Below are positions 45,368 to 53,782 of a DNA stretch of 64,000 nt, in pieces. The position numbers and the translations under genes are program-made. The DNA is from Streptomyces sp. TG1A-60 (lineage in GTDB: Bacteria; Actinomycetota; Actinomycetes; Streptomycetales; Streptomycetaceae), in assembly GCF_037201975.1 (NCBI RefSeq), contig NZ_CP147520.1, forward strand, positions 558,001-622,000, written 5' to 3'. The notes beneath the pieces were generated by a model. That model had not been told where the DNA came from. It did not search any database and was given only the letters and a program-made list of their open reading frames with translations. Positions within the stretch are counted from its first letter, which is position 1, and every line of letters starts with the position of its first letter.

Positions 45368-46369
45368 ATGCGTGTACTGATCACCGGCGGTGCCGGGTTC
45401 ATCGGGTCCCATGTCGTCGAGGCTCTCAGGGAGCGCGGGCATGAGCCCGTCGTGTTCGACGTACGGGAGGAAGCGGGCGGCGACGTCCGAGACCGTACGG
45501 CGGTCTCGCGGGCCCTGGCCGGCGTCGACGCGGTGTGTCATCAGGCGGCGATGGTCGGTCTCGGCAACGGCGTCGCCGACGCGGCGGACTACGTCAGCCA
45601 CAACGACCTGGGTACCGCCGTCCTGCTCGCCGCCATGGCGGAGGCGGAGGTGCGGCGGCTGGTGCTCGCCGGGTCGATGGTGGTCTACGGGGAAGGGCGG
45701 TACACGTGCGGGCGGCACGGGGCGGTGCGGCCCGGGCCGCGCGCGGCGGCCGATCTGGCGGAGGGCCGCTTCGAGCCCGCGTGCCCCGTGTGCGGAGCGG
45801 ATCTGTCTCCCGGGCTGGTCGGTGAGGACGCTCCGGTCGATCCGCGCAACGTGTACGCGACGACGAAGCTCGCCCAGGAGCACCTGGCCGCCGCGTGGGC
45901 CCGGTCGACAGGCGGTTCGGCGGTGTCGTTGCGGTACCACAACGTGTACGGCCCCAGGATGCCGCGCGACACGCCGTACGCGGGTGTGGCCTCCTTCTTC
46001 CGTTCCGCGCTCGCGCGCGGCGAGGCGCCTCGGGTGTTCGAGGACGGGCGGCAGCGGCGGGACTTCGTGCACGTGCGGGATGTCGCGGCGGCCAACGTGG
46101 CGGCGCTGGAGGCGGACACGGCCGAGGGCCGGCTGACTGCGTACAACGCCGGCAGCGGCGAGCCGCACACCGTCGGCGAGATGGCACGGGCGCTGGCCAC
46201 GGCCTGCGGCGGGCCGGAGCCCGCCGTGACCGGAGAGTACCGCTTGGGCGACGTACGCCACATCACCGCGGACTCGTCCCGGCTGAGGGCCGAACTGGGC
46301 TGGAAGCCGGAGGTCGGGTTCGAGGAGGGCATGCGGGAGTTCGCCGCGTCCCGACTGCGCGGTGCGTGA
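45368..46369 (+). CDS. NAD-dependent epimerase/dehydratase with zinc-ribbon-like insert
   Basis: A 333-residue extended SDR: TGGAGFIGSHVVEAL, CHQAA, SMVVYGEG and catalytic YATTK. Between the Ser and Tyr regions lies an insert with CGRHG and CPVCG cysteines, able to bind zinc, seen in some actinobacterial nucleotide-sugar epimerases. The C-terminus (GLGxxxxYNAGSGEPHTVGEMA; LGDVRHITADSSRLRAELGWKPEV) is typical of UDP-glucose 4-epimerase relatives. The exact sugar is unknown. It stands 54 bp after the hydrolase gene but has no functional tie to it. Confidence 0.85.
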   Translation: MRVLITGGAGFIGSHVVEALRERGHEPVVFDVREEAGGDVRDRTAVSRALAGVDAVCHQAAMVGLGNGVADAADYVSHNDLGTAVLLAAMAEAEVRRLVLAGSMVVYGEGRYTCGRHGAVRPGPRAAADLAEGRFEPACPVCGADLSPGLVGEDAPVDPRNVYATTKLAQEHLAAAWARSTGGSAVSLRYHNVYGPRMPRDTPYAGVASFFRSALARGEAPRVFEDGRQRRDFVHVRDVAAANVAALEADTAEGRLTAYNAGSGEPHTVGEMARALATACGGPEPAVTGEYRLGDVRHITADSSRLRAELGWKPEVGFEEGMREFAASRLRGA

Positions 46370-46375
46370 GCGCGG

Positions 46376-46574
<199 letters not shown>

Positions 46575-46617
46575 GGCCTCACGAGGGCCCAGTCGGCCGT
46601 CGGGGGGGGTGGTGGCG

Positions 46618-47688
46618 TCAGACCGCCCGGACGGCGACCTCCTCGTGCGACCGCTCGCCGAGCACCACCTTCAGAGCGCCGGTGTCGGCGGCACGGGCGA
46701 AGATGTCGTACGCCTCCTCCATGCGGTCCAGGGGGAAGGTGTGGGTGACCAACTGCCCGGTCGGCAGGCGGCCGGCAGCGGCCATGCGCAGCAGGGTGGG
46801 GGTGGAGTGGGTGTCGACCAGGCCGGTGGTGATGGTCACGTTCTTGATCCACAGGTCTTCGAGGTGCAGCGTCGCGGGCTTGCCGTGTACGCCGACGTTG
46901 GCCACGTGGCCGCCCGGACGCACCATGCGCGTGCACATCTCGAAGCTCTCCGGCACGCCGACCGCCTCGATGACCACGTCCGCGCCGAGCCCGTCGGTGA
47001 GATCGGCGATCAGCTGCTCGGGTTCCTCACGGGCGTCGGCCACGGCATCGGCTCCGAGCTGCTTGGCGGCGTCCAGCCGGGACGCGGCCAGGTCGACGGC
47101 GACGATCCGCTCGGGTGCGAACAGGCGCGCCGTGGCGACCGCCGCGAGGCCGATGGGTCCGGCTCCGACCACGGCGACGGTGTCCCCCGGGCGTACGTGC
47201 CCGTTGAGCACGCCCACCTCGTACGACGTGGGGAAGATGTCCGCCAGCAGTACGGCGTCCCGGCTCTCGACGGCGCTGGGGAGCACGTGCACGGAGAGGT
47301 CGGCGTAGGGGACGCGGACGTACTCGGCCTGGGTGCCGTCGATCAGGTGGCCGAGGATCCAGCCTCCGCCGCCCCGGCACTGGCCGTAGGCGCTCTCCCG
47401 GCAGTAGCGGCAGCGCCCGCAGGCGTTGATACAGGAGACCAGCACACGGTCGCCCGGACGTACGGTCCGGACGTCGCTGCCGACCTCCACGATCTCCCCG
47501 ACGGCCTCGTGCCCGAGGACCGTGCCAGGGCGCACCTCGGGCACATCGCCCTTGAGGATGTGCAGATCCGTGCCGCAGATGGTCACGGCGTCGACCCGCA
47601 CGACGGCGTCGGTGGGCTCCTCGAGGGCAGGGTCCGGGATCTCCTCCCAGGCCGACTGCCCGGGTCCGTGGAAGACGAAGCCTTTCAT
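46618..47688 (-). CDS. Zinc-dependent alcohol dehydrogenase
   Basis: A 356-residue medium-chain dehydrogenase. Catalytic zinc ligands are in ICGTDLHILKGD and GHEAVGEIVEVG. The structural zinc lobe is CINACGRCRYCRESAYGQC, and the cofactor loop is VVGAGPIGLAAVATA followed by VDLAASRL (Asp, NAD preference). Related to secondary alcohol and butanediol-type dehydrogenases. ATG 47688 follows AAGGA; the frame is open 60 bases more without a better start. Single gene. Confidence 0.88.
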   Translation of the reverse strand: MKGFVFHGPGQSAWEEIPDPALEEPTDAVVRVDAVTICGTDLHILKGDVPEVRPGTVLGHEAVGEIVEVGSDVRTVRPGDRVLVSCINACGRCRYCRESAYGQCRGGGGWILGHLIDGTQAEYVRVPYADLSVHVLPSAVESRDAVLLADIFPTSYEVGVLNGHVRPGDTVAVVGAGPIGLAAVATARLFAPERIVAVDLAASRLDAAKQLGADAVADAREEPEQLIADLTDGLGADVVIEAVGVPESFEMCTRMVRPGGHVANVGVHGKPATLHLEDLWIKNVTITTGLVDTHSTPTLLRMAAAGRLPTGQLVTHTFPLDRMEEAYDIFARAADTGALKVVLGERSHEEVAVRAV

Positions 47689-48661
47689 GACGCTCTCACC
47701 GTCCTTCTTCGAGTGCCGCGATTGCCCCACATATCCAGCTTGTCCCACAGACGTCCGCTCCGCCCGGGCGTCCGGCCCACGTCACCGGCCGACCGGGTCC
47801 ACCGGGTCCCCGTCCCGTCGTCCGGCGCAGGGAGGCCACCGGCCCGGTCGCACCTCTGCGGCAGGGTCGGCGCGCCCCTCCGGTCACCGGCTCCGTCTCC
47901 GCTTCGGCCGGCTGAGTCGGCGCCGGGAGCCGGGCCCTTGGGGCCGTATCGGCAGAGGGCGGCGGTCGCCGGCCCGGGACCGCGCGGGCCGCGTAACGCC
48001 TTGGCCCGAAGCCCTTTCCTCGCCGCCGGGTTGGCCCCGCCCAGCCCGGCGGCGAGTGCTCTTCGCCTCATGCCGGGGCCGAAGCCTCCTGGCTGGGCAC
48101 GGATGGCGTCCCGCCGGGTGGTGTAGCCGATCAAGGCGCCGGAATCCGCAGGTCAGGGACGGTGGCTCCGCCGGACCAGGGGTTCAACTCGCCTCAGCAG
48201 GACGCCTCGTGGGCTGCCACCTCTGCGGAGATCGTCAGGGGCCTCGTACCGGAACGCATAACGCTTGATCCCCTACACCACGACGCGGGACGCGACCCGG
48301 GCACGTCTCCCGCGCGGGCTGGGGACGACATCCGGTCAGCCGTCGTTCTCCGTGCCGGCCCAGTCCCAGGTGTCTGCTGTGCGCGCGGTCGGCGTTGGGC
48401 CTGGGCCATGGAGAGCCGGTCGAAGCAGGTCCGTTCACCGGTCACGAGTCGGCGAGCGCGGACGGCCCGCCGTGCCCCGGGCGGCACACATGCTCGGTAC
48501 TGGGCTCGGATCCGGCCCGGGGCCAGGTGGTCGGCGGCCCGCCCGCGGACGTCCGGGTGCGCGGCTCACCGTCGGAAAGTACGGTGACGTTCTGGTGTTC
48601 GACCTTGGTCATGGGTGACTCCGGAACTCATCGACGGGGGTCGTCGGGTGGTGGAGGCGAC
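47689..48661. other. Long intergenic region with an imperfect inverted repeat
   Basis: No gene with family resemblance in 970 bp. Segment 48096-48135 read on the minus strand and segment 48264-48304 read on the plus strand match at about 31 of 40 positions (CTTGATC, CTACACCAC, GCGGGACGC conserved). Each can start a frame (MIGYTTRRDAIRA and MIPYTTTRDATRA). They could be ends of a lost element or facing copies of one gene start. Nothing else is recognised. Confidence 0.4.
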
Positions 48662-49465
48662 ATGGCCGACAAGAAGACGACGAAGGTGCCGCGTGCGGCG
48701 TACGAGAAGGAACTGCTGCGTCTGCAGACGGAGTTGGTGAAGCTCCAGGAGTGGGTGCGGGCAAAGGGCGCCCGGCTGGTCGTGGTCTTCGAGGGACGGG
48801 ACGCGGCCGGCAAGGGCGGGACGATCAAACGGGTCGCCGAGCATCTCAACCCGCGCGTCGCCCAGATCACGGCTCTGCCGAAGCCTACGGAGCGCGAGCG
48901 CACCCAGTGGTACTTCCAGCGCTATGTCGAGCACCTGCCGGCCGCCGGGGAGATCGTGCTGTTCGACCGGTCCTGGTACAACCGGGCCGGGGTCGAGCAG
49001 GTGATGGGCTTCTGTACGAAGGAGGAGTACCAGCTCTTCCTGCGGCAGTGCCCGGTCTTCGAGCGGATGCTGGTGGAGGACGGGATCCTGCTGCGCAAGT
49101 ACTGGTTCTCGGTGAGCGACACCGAGCAGCAGGAACGCTTCCGGCGCCGGCTGGAGGACCCGTTGCGACGCTGGAAGCTGTCGCCGATGGACCTGGAGTC
49201 GATCACCCGCTGGGAGGCGTACTCCCGGGCCAAGGACGAGATGATGGTGCACACCGACATCTCCGAGGCACCCTGGTACGTGGTCGAGAGCGACGACAAG
49301 CGGCGGGCCCGGCTGAACATGATCGCCCACCTGCTGGAATCCGTGCCGTACCACGAGGTCCCGCCGCCGGTGCTGGACCTGCCCGAGCGCCCGCCGTCGG
49401 CCGGCTACCGGCGCCCGCCGCGTGATCTGCGGACCTACGTCCCCGATCACGCGGCGAGTCTCTGA
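48662..49465 (+). CDS. ppk2: Polyphosphate kinase 2
   Basis: A 267-residue single-domain PPK2. Walker A is FEGRDAAGKGGTIKR (residues 43-57). The Walker B-like VLFDRSWYNRAGVE, lid segment with arginines (ERFRRRLEDPLRRWKLSPMD) and WYVVESDDKRRARLN are all present. It transfers phosphate between polyphosphate and nucleoside di- or monophosphates; the subclass is not settled. GGAGG lies just before the ATG. Single gene, followed by relics. Confidence 0.94.
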   Translation: MADKKTTKVPRAAYEKELLRLQTELVKLQEWVRAKGARLVVVFEGRDAAGKGGTIKRVAEHLNPRVAQITALPKPTERERTQWYFQRYVEHLPAAGEIVLFDRSWYNRAGVEQVMGFCTKEEYQLFLRQCPVFERMLVEDGILLRKYWFSVSDTEQQERFRRRLEDPLRRWKLSPMDLESITRWEAYSRAKDEMMVHTDISEAPWYVVESDDKRRARLNMIAHLLESVPYHEVPPPVLDLPERPPSAGYRRPPRDLRTYVPDHAASL

Positions 49466-49467
49466 GC

Positions 49468-49697
49468 AGCCGGTCCCCGTACTCACGGCGGTGGCGCACA
49501 GCACCACCGAGCGGTCGGCGAGATCGGCCGGGCGCACAGCCGGGCGCCGGGCAAGCGGATCGTCCTCGGGCACGGCGGCCAGGCGCCCCTCCGGGTACAG
49601 GGGCCGCACGGTCGGCCCGGCGCCCGGGGCGGGCGTGGTGCGCACCAGCGCCGCGTCGATGTCTCCCTGGCGCAGGGCCGCCTCCGGGTCACGCGGT
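49468..49697 (-). pseudogene. LysR-family regulator, effector-domain fragment
   Basis: The minus strand reads EAALRQGDIDAALVRTTP, VRPLYPEGRLAAVPEDDPLA and VRPADLADRSVVLCATA. This is the start of a LysR substrate-binding domain. The DNA-binding N-terminus and the C-terminal half are absent. It abuts an SDR fragment in the opposite direction. Confidence 0.6.
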
Positions 49698-49698
49698 C

Positions 49699-49839
49699 AG
49701 CCCCACGGTGTTCACCGAGAGCCTCGCCAAGTACGGGAACTACTTCCCCGGCATGGCACCGGTCGTCCTCGCCGACGTCGCGCAGGCATACGTCCGATCC
49801 GTGGAGGGCGCCCAGACCGGGCAGGTCTACATTCCGTAG
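49699..49839 (+). pseudogene. SDR-family C-terminal fragment
   Basis: A 46-codon frame to TAG reads SPTVFTESLAKYGNYF, PGMAPVVLADVAQAYV and RSVEGAQTGQVYIP. This is the tail of a short-chain dehydrogenase (the xxDVAxAYVxxVEGxxTGQVY region). The body is missing. With the LysR fragment it looks like a divergent regulator-enzyme pair whose 5' halves were removed by one deletion with a joint near 49697. The rest of 49840-49967 shows nothing. Confidence 0.55.
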
Positions 49840-49967
49840 CGCACTTCGTGATGACCCGCTGGAGTGATCACCCCGAGCGCGGGTGGGGACACGGGCACCG
49901 CTTCGGCCGTAGCGATTCCGCCGGGGTGTGTCCCGGCGGGATTCCCCGCGACCATGGCCGCGCTTCG

Positions 49968-51284
49968 TCAGCCCGTGTCTTCGACGGTGTCCCGGCCGGG
50001 GCCGGTGCGCTGGTAGATGTCGGGCACGCCGTCGGCGTCCTCGTCCCGTGTCTCCGCCTCCCACAGGCGGCGGTAGATCCCGTTGCGGCGTTTGATCAGC
50101 AGCACCGCCACGGCCGCGGCGAGCAGCGAGCCGAGCAGAACGGCGGCCTTGATGTGTTCCGCGTCGGCCGGGTCCGGGAAGGCCAGTCCACCGATGAGCA
50201 GGGCGACGGTGAAGCCGATCCCGGCCAGCACCGCCAGGGCGAACACGTCCGCCCACGCCAGATCGGGGTTGAGGCGGGCGCGGGTGAAGCGGGCCGCCGC
50301 GTAGGTGCCCACGAAGATTCCCACCGTCTTGCCCACGACCAGGCCCAGCACCACTCCCAGCGGCTCCGGACGTGTGAACACCTCCCCCATGACGCCGGCC
50401 GAGACGCTCACCCCTGCGGCGAACAGCGCGAAGAGCGGAACCGCCACACCGGCCGATACCGGCCGCAGCAGATGCTCCGTCCGCTCCCCCGGAGAGGCGG
50501 CCTCGCCCTCGTCCCGGGTGGTCCGCAGGATCAGGCCCATCGCCACACCGGCGACCGTGGCGTGCACACCGCCGTTGTACGTCAGCGCCCAGATCGCCAC
50601 GCCCAGCGGCACGTACCACCACCAGCCGCGCACCCGGAATCGCTGCAGCACGTAGAACACGACCAGCCCCACCGCGGCTCCGGCCAGCGCGGTCGGGTTC
50701 AGATCGCTGGTGAAGAAAAGGGCGATCACCAGGATCGCACCCAGGTCGTCGACCACCGCCAGAGTGAGCAGGAAGGCCCGCAGGGAGGAGGGCAGATGGG
50801 TGGAGAGCACCGCGAGGACGGCGAGCGCGAAGGCGATGTCGGTGGCCATCGGCACCGCCCAGCCCTGCCCGCGGCCGCCTCCGAGTGTGGTGGTGGCCAG
50901 GTAGACGGCGGCGGGGACCGCCATGCCGCACAGGGCGGCGACCACGGGCAGGGCGGCCGTGGCGGGCGTCCGCAGCTCGCCGACGACGAGCTCGCGTTTC
51001 AGTTCGATCCCGGCCACCAGGAAGAAGATGGTCAGCAGCCCGTCCGCGGTCCAGTGCCCCACCGACAGGTCCAGGCCGAGCGCCGGTATCCCGAAATGGA
51101 CATCGCGTACGTGCTCGTAGGTGCCGCTCCACGGGGTGTTCGCCCACACCAGCGCCACCACGGCCGCCGCCAGCAGCACCAGCCCGCCGACCGTCTCCGT
51201 GCGCAGGGCCCGCGCCACCTGTACCCGCTCCGGCCAGGGCAGCAGGCCGAGGAAGACGGAACGTTCACGCCTGCCATCGCGCAT
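49968..51284 (-). CDS. nhaA: Na+/H+ antiporter NhaA
   Basis: A 438-residue membrane antiporter with 12 predicted segments. Ion-binding aspartates lie in ATDIAFAL (Asp149) and LAVVDDLGAILV (Asp179, Asp180). GGLVLLAAAVVALVWANTP, ADGLLTIFFLVAGIELKRELVVGELR and AGIGFTVALLIGGLAF are also typical. Antiporters of this family export sodium for protons at alkaline pH. ATG 51284 has GGAGG nine bases upstream; an ATG seven codons earlier would place that sequence inside the gene. A charged C-terminal tail follows the last segment. Confidence 0.93.
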   Translation of the reverse strand: MRDGRRERSVFLGLLPWPERVQVARALRTETVGGLVLLAAAVVALVWANTPWSGTYEHVRDVHFGIPALGLDLSVGHWTADGLLTIFFLVAGIELKRELVVGELRTPATAALPVVAALCGMAVPAAVYLATTTLGGGRGQGWAVPMATDIAFALAVLAVLSTHLPSSLRAFLLTLAVVDDLGAILVIALFFTSDLNPTALAGAAVGLVVFYVLQRFRVRGWWWYVPLGVAIWALTYNGGVHATVAGVAMGLILRTTRDEGEAASPGERTEHLLRPVSAGVAVPLFALFAAGVSVSAGVMGEVFTRPEPLGVVLGLVVGKTVGIFVGTYAAARFTRARLNPDLAWADVFALAVLAGIGFTVALLIGGLAFPDPADAEHIKAAVLLGSLLAAAVAVLLIKRRNGIYRRLWEAETRDEDADGVPDIYQRTGPGRDTVEDTG

Positions 51285-51554
51285 CCGGGAGAACCTCCAC
51301 AGCATCGAGTTGGGGGCACACGTGCCTCTTCGACACCGACGAGACTTCCCGGCACACCCCGCGTCGCCTGACGCATGCTTTTCACACTATCCACAGCTAT
51401 CGCCTGTATACGCCCCCGGGCCGCTGTGACGTGCGACGATACGCTGTGATCGTTGTCACGGCCGGAGTCCGGACGGTGAGTGGCGCGAGACGGCTGGTCC
51501 ACCGTGGTACCGCGCGCTTCGACCCCGGTGGCGAGCCAGGCCATGTCCTCTTCC

Positions 51555-52634
51555 CTACGCGCTTGAGACGGGCCTCGTCGGCCAGTCCAGCAGCCGGGCC
51601 CCGATCACCGCGGTCTGCAGGGTGTAGCGGTGCACCGGGTCGGACGGGTCGGCACCGGTGAGCTTGTGGATGCGTTCCAGCCGGTAGGTGAAGGCGCGCG
51701 CACTCAGTGACAGCCGCCGCGCCGCCTCGGCCGACACACAGCCGGAGTCGAAATAGGCGGTGAGGGTCTCAAGGAGTGGCTTGACCCCGCCGCGGGCGCC
51801 GCGCAGCGGGCCGAGGGCGCTTTCGACCAGGTCGGCCATGGCCTGCCGGTCGCGGGTGAGGACGGGGTAGACAAGGAGGTCGGCGGCGTGCAATACGGGT
51901 TCGTCGAGTTCGAGGCGTTCGCCCAGGTCGAGGGCGTTCAGGGCTTCCTCGTAGGACTGGACGACGCCGGCCGCGCCGGGCTGGGGGCGGCCGATGCCGA
52001 CCTGGCCGCCGCCGGTGGCGGCGAACGCCTGCTTGGCGAAGTGGGCCAGCACCTCGCTCTGGTCACCCGGGGCGATGCACACCAGTCTGCCGTCCTTGGT
52101 GGTGAGCAGGATGCTGCGGTCGCCGAACCGGCCGATCAGCGCACGCTCCACCTCCCGGAGAACCATGTCCCCCTCTTCGTACGCGACCGTGCCGCGTGCC
52201 ACGGCGACCGCGTGCTCGTACGACAGGCGCAGCCCGTAGCGTTCCGCGCGCTGGGCGAGCCGGCCCAGGTCGCTGCGGCCGTACAGCAGGTCGTCGATGA
52301 ACTCGCGGCGAGTGGCTTCTTCCTGGCGTACGGCGAGCCGTTGCGCCCTCTCGTAGCCCTCGGCGAATGCGTCGACCGCCTGGGCCACGGCGTTCAGCAC
52401 GTCGTCCACGACAACGTGGTTCCGGGTGGGCCAGTGCGCCCGGGTGGCTGACATGTGGGCGCCGACCATGGCGCGCAGTCCCTGGCCGGCCTCGGCGGCC
52501 TGCTCACCCAGCGCACGACGCGAATCCAGCTCGTCCCGGGTCAGTCGGCGACCGGTCGCCGAGGCATCGGCGAGGATGCGGGCGTAACCCTCCAGGTACT
52601 CCGCGTACTCGTCGGACACGTCCCGCCCCGTCAT
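51555..52634 (-). CDS. PucR/CdaR-like transcriptional regulator
   Basis: A 359-residue protein. The C-terminal HTH (LLETLTAYFDSGCVSAEAARRLSLSARAFTYRLERIHKLTG, about residues 285-330) is the PucR-type domain. The middle is a degenerate GGDEF-like regulatory region (AVARGTVAYEEGDMVLREVERALIGRFGDRSILLTTKDGRLVCIAPGD), and the N-terminal third is helical. The start is uncertain: ATG 52634 has a G-rich site upstream, while the frame opens at 52727. The regulon is unknown; NhaA is the downstream neighbour on the same strand, 270 bp away. Confidence 0.75.
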   Translation of the reverse strand: MTGRDVSDEYAEYLEGYARILADASATGRRLTRDELDSRRALGEQAAEAGQGLRAMVGAHMSATRAHWPTRNHVVVDDVLNAVAQAVDAFAEGYERAQRLAVRQEEATRREFIDDLLYGRSDLGRLAQRAERYGLRLSYEHAVAVARGTVAYEEGDMVLREVERALIGRFGDRSILLTTKDGRLVCIAPGDQSEVLAHFAKQAFAATGGGQVGIGRPQPGAAGVVQSYEEALNALDLGERLELDEPVLHAADLLVYPVLTRDRQAMADLVESALGPLRGARGGVKPLLETLTAYFDSGCVSAEAARRLSLSARAFTYRLERIHKLTGADPSDPVHRYTLQTAVIGARLLDWPTRPVSSA

Positions 52635-53128
52635 GTGAGCCCCCCGTTCGGATGCGCTGTCGACGTCTTTGTAGCGCATAGCCCGCCGGAGTGATTCCTC
52701 GTGCGCGTGCGGGCGCTCGCCGGTCACCGCCCGTACGCCGCCTCCAGGTGTGCCGGGAAGCGTGGTCGGCGGGCATGTTCCTTTCAGGAGGACAAGAGCC
52801 TGTCAGCACGGCGTGGAGAACGTGTAGGGTTCCCCACGGTGTGCCGGGAAGACTGGTCGGCGGTCTTGAGGGAACTCTCTTCGCCGATCGAGGGTCGTGG
52901 TCATGGTGTCCGTCGTGGTCTTCGCGGGTGCATCACGCCGGACAGCGAGATCGTGTCCGTGACGGCCGATCTGGCCCTGTTCGCGGTGCTGTGCACCGAA
53001 GCCTTCTCCATCGTCGCGCACAGCTCCACCGATGTGCCGATCGCCCGCCTCTTTCACGTCGACGACCTCGCCGCCAATCCCGTCCGGACGTGAGGACGTC
53101 GGCACACGGTCCCAGGAGGCCCCTTCAG
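52635..53128. other. Relic-bearing intergenic region with a direct repeat
   Basis: A 26-bp sequence occurs at 52747-52772 and 52838-52863 with two mismatches (GGTGTGCCGGGAAG, then TGGTCGGCGG). In frame this gives VCREAWSA and VCREDWSA. The stretch 52940-53093 reads SVTADLALFAVLCTEAF and ends in a stop. It loosely resembles part of a cation/proton antiporter membrane segment but cannot be assigned. No intact gene. Confidence 0.4.
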
Positions 53129-53245
53129 ATGCGCGCGTGTGATATCGCCCAGCCGTACCCGACCGCGTCCGTTGACGACGGCGCCCTGGAAGCCGCGCGG
53201 GTGGCGGTTGCCCGGAGGCGTCAAAAACCTGGCGCAGGAGCCTGA
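53129..53245 (+). pseudogene. CBS-domain protein, N-terminal fragment
   Basis: A 38-codon frame with an excellent ribosome site (AGGAGG, nine bases before ATG) reads MRACDIAQPYPTASVDDGAL and EAARVAVARR before diverging and stopping. Actinobacterial CBS-domain proteins start M-R-A-x-D-(L/I)-A-x-P-Y-P-T and continue through a full CBS pair; here only the first strand and helix survive. It may still be translated as a short peptide. Confidence 0.5.
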
Positions 53246-53289
53246 CCGGACCTGCTCACCGGGCGGAGAGGGCGGGAGGGCCACCCACG

Positions 53290-53703
53290 ATGACCGGGTT
53301 CTGGAACACCGGCGCCCCGGACGGTCAGTCACCACGACTGAGTTTCGTCGCCCCCACTGCTCCGAGCGGCCCGACGGAGCTCGTCCTGCTCGATCCGTGC
53401 GGCGAAGTCATCGGCCGGCTCCGTTTCCGTGCCTGTGTGACCTGCCGGACCGGGCGCATCCTGGACCTCTGGGTCGGTGACGCGTGGCAGCGCCAAGGGC
53501 TGGGGCGGGACCTCGTGCGTTTCCTGTTCGCCCACCGTCCCGGTCACCGGTGGAGCACCACCCTCCAGAGTCGCCCCGGGCGGGCCTTCTTCACGGCGAT
53601 GACACGGGAGACCACCGTGAGCCTGCTTCCCGGTGGCCCGTTGTGCCCCCATCTCATGGGCTGGTTCCGGCGCACCTTGCGTCGGCTGCCGCACGCCCGC
53701 TGA
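53290..53703 (+). CDS. GNAT-family N-acetyltransferase-like protein
   Basis: A 137-residue protein with a short GNAT fold: VIGRLRFRACVTC strand, ILDLWVGDAW, acetyl-CoA loop QRQGLGRDLVRFLF (Q/R-x-x-G-x-G/A) and a C-terminal His/Arg-rich end. GGGAGGG precedes the ATG. Its stop codon TGA is the last three bases of the 5-bp duplication made by the adjacent transposon, so the insertion left the coding sequence complete. The substrate is unknown. Confidence 0.72.
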   Translation: MTGFWNTGAPDGQSPRLSFVAPTAPSGPTELVLLDPCGEVIGRLRFRACVTCRTGRILDLWVGDAWQRQGLGRDLVRFLFAHRPGHRWSTTLQSRPGRAFFTAMTRETTVSLLPGGPLCPHLMGWFRRTLRRLPHAR

Positions 53704-53741
53704 GGGGCTTGAGGAACATCCATGTCGGATCGTGCGCTAAG
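53704..53741 (+). repeat. Tn3-family left inverted repeat
   Basis: The 38 bp start GGGGCTTGAGGAACATCC and end GATCGTGCGCTAAG. They are preceded by the target duplication GCTGA at 53699-53703. Confidence 0.92.
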
Positions 53742-53782
53742 CCTTCTCGGTGTTGATTGACGCTTTGACCTGGGGTGATCGC

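Noticed and set aside
48160..48215. GGGGTTCAACTCGCC, resembling a tRNA T-loop
   Set aside because: The T-stem does not pair properly and no acceptor, D or anticodon arms can be drawn.
49483..51147. A 554-codon minus-strand frame overlapping nhaA
   Set aside because: Out of frame with the NhaA protein, which shows membrane segments and ion-binding aspartates; only its last part overlaps the LysR remnant region.
51385..51396. CTATCCACAGC, resembling a DnaA box
   Set aside because: A single near-match with no cluster of boxes, dnaA, dnaN or AT-rich unwinding region; not an origin.
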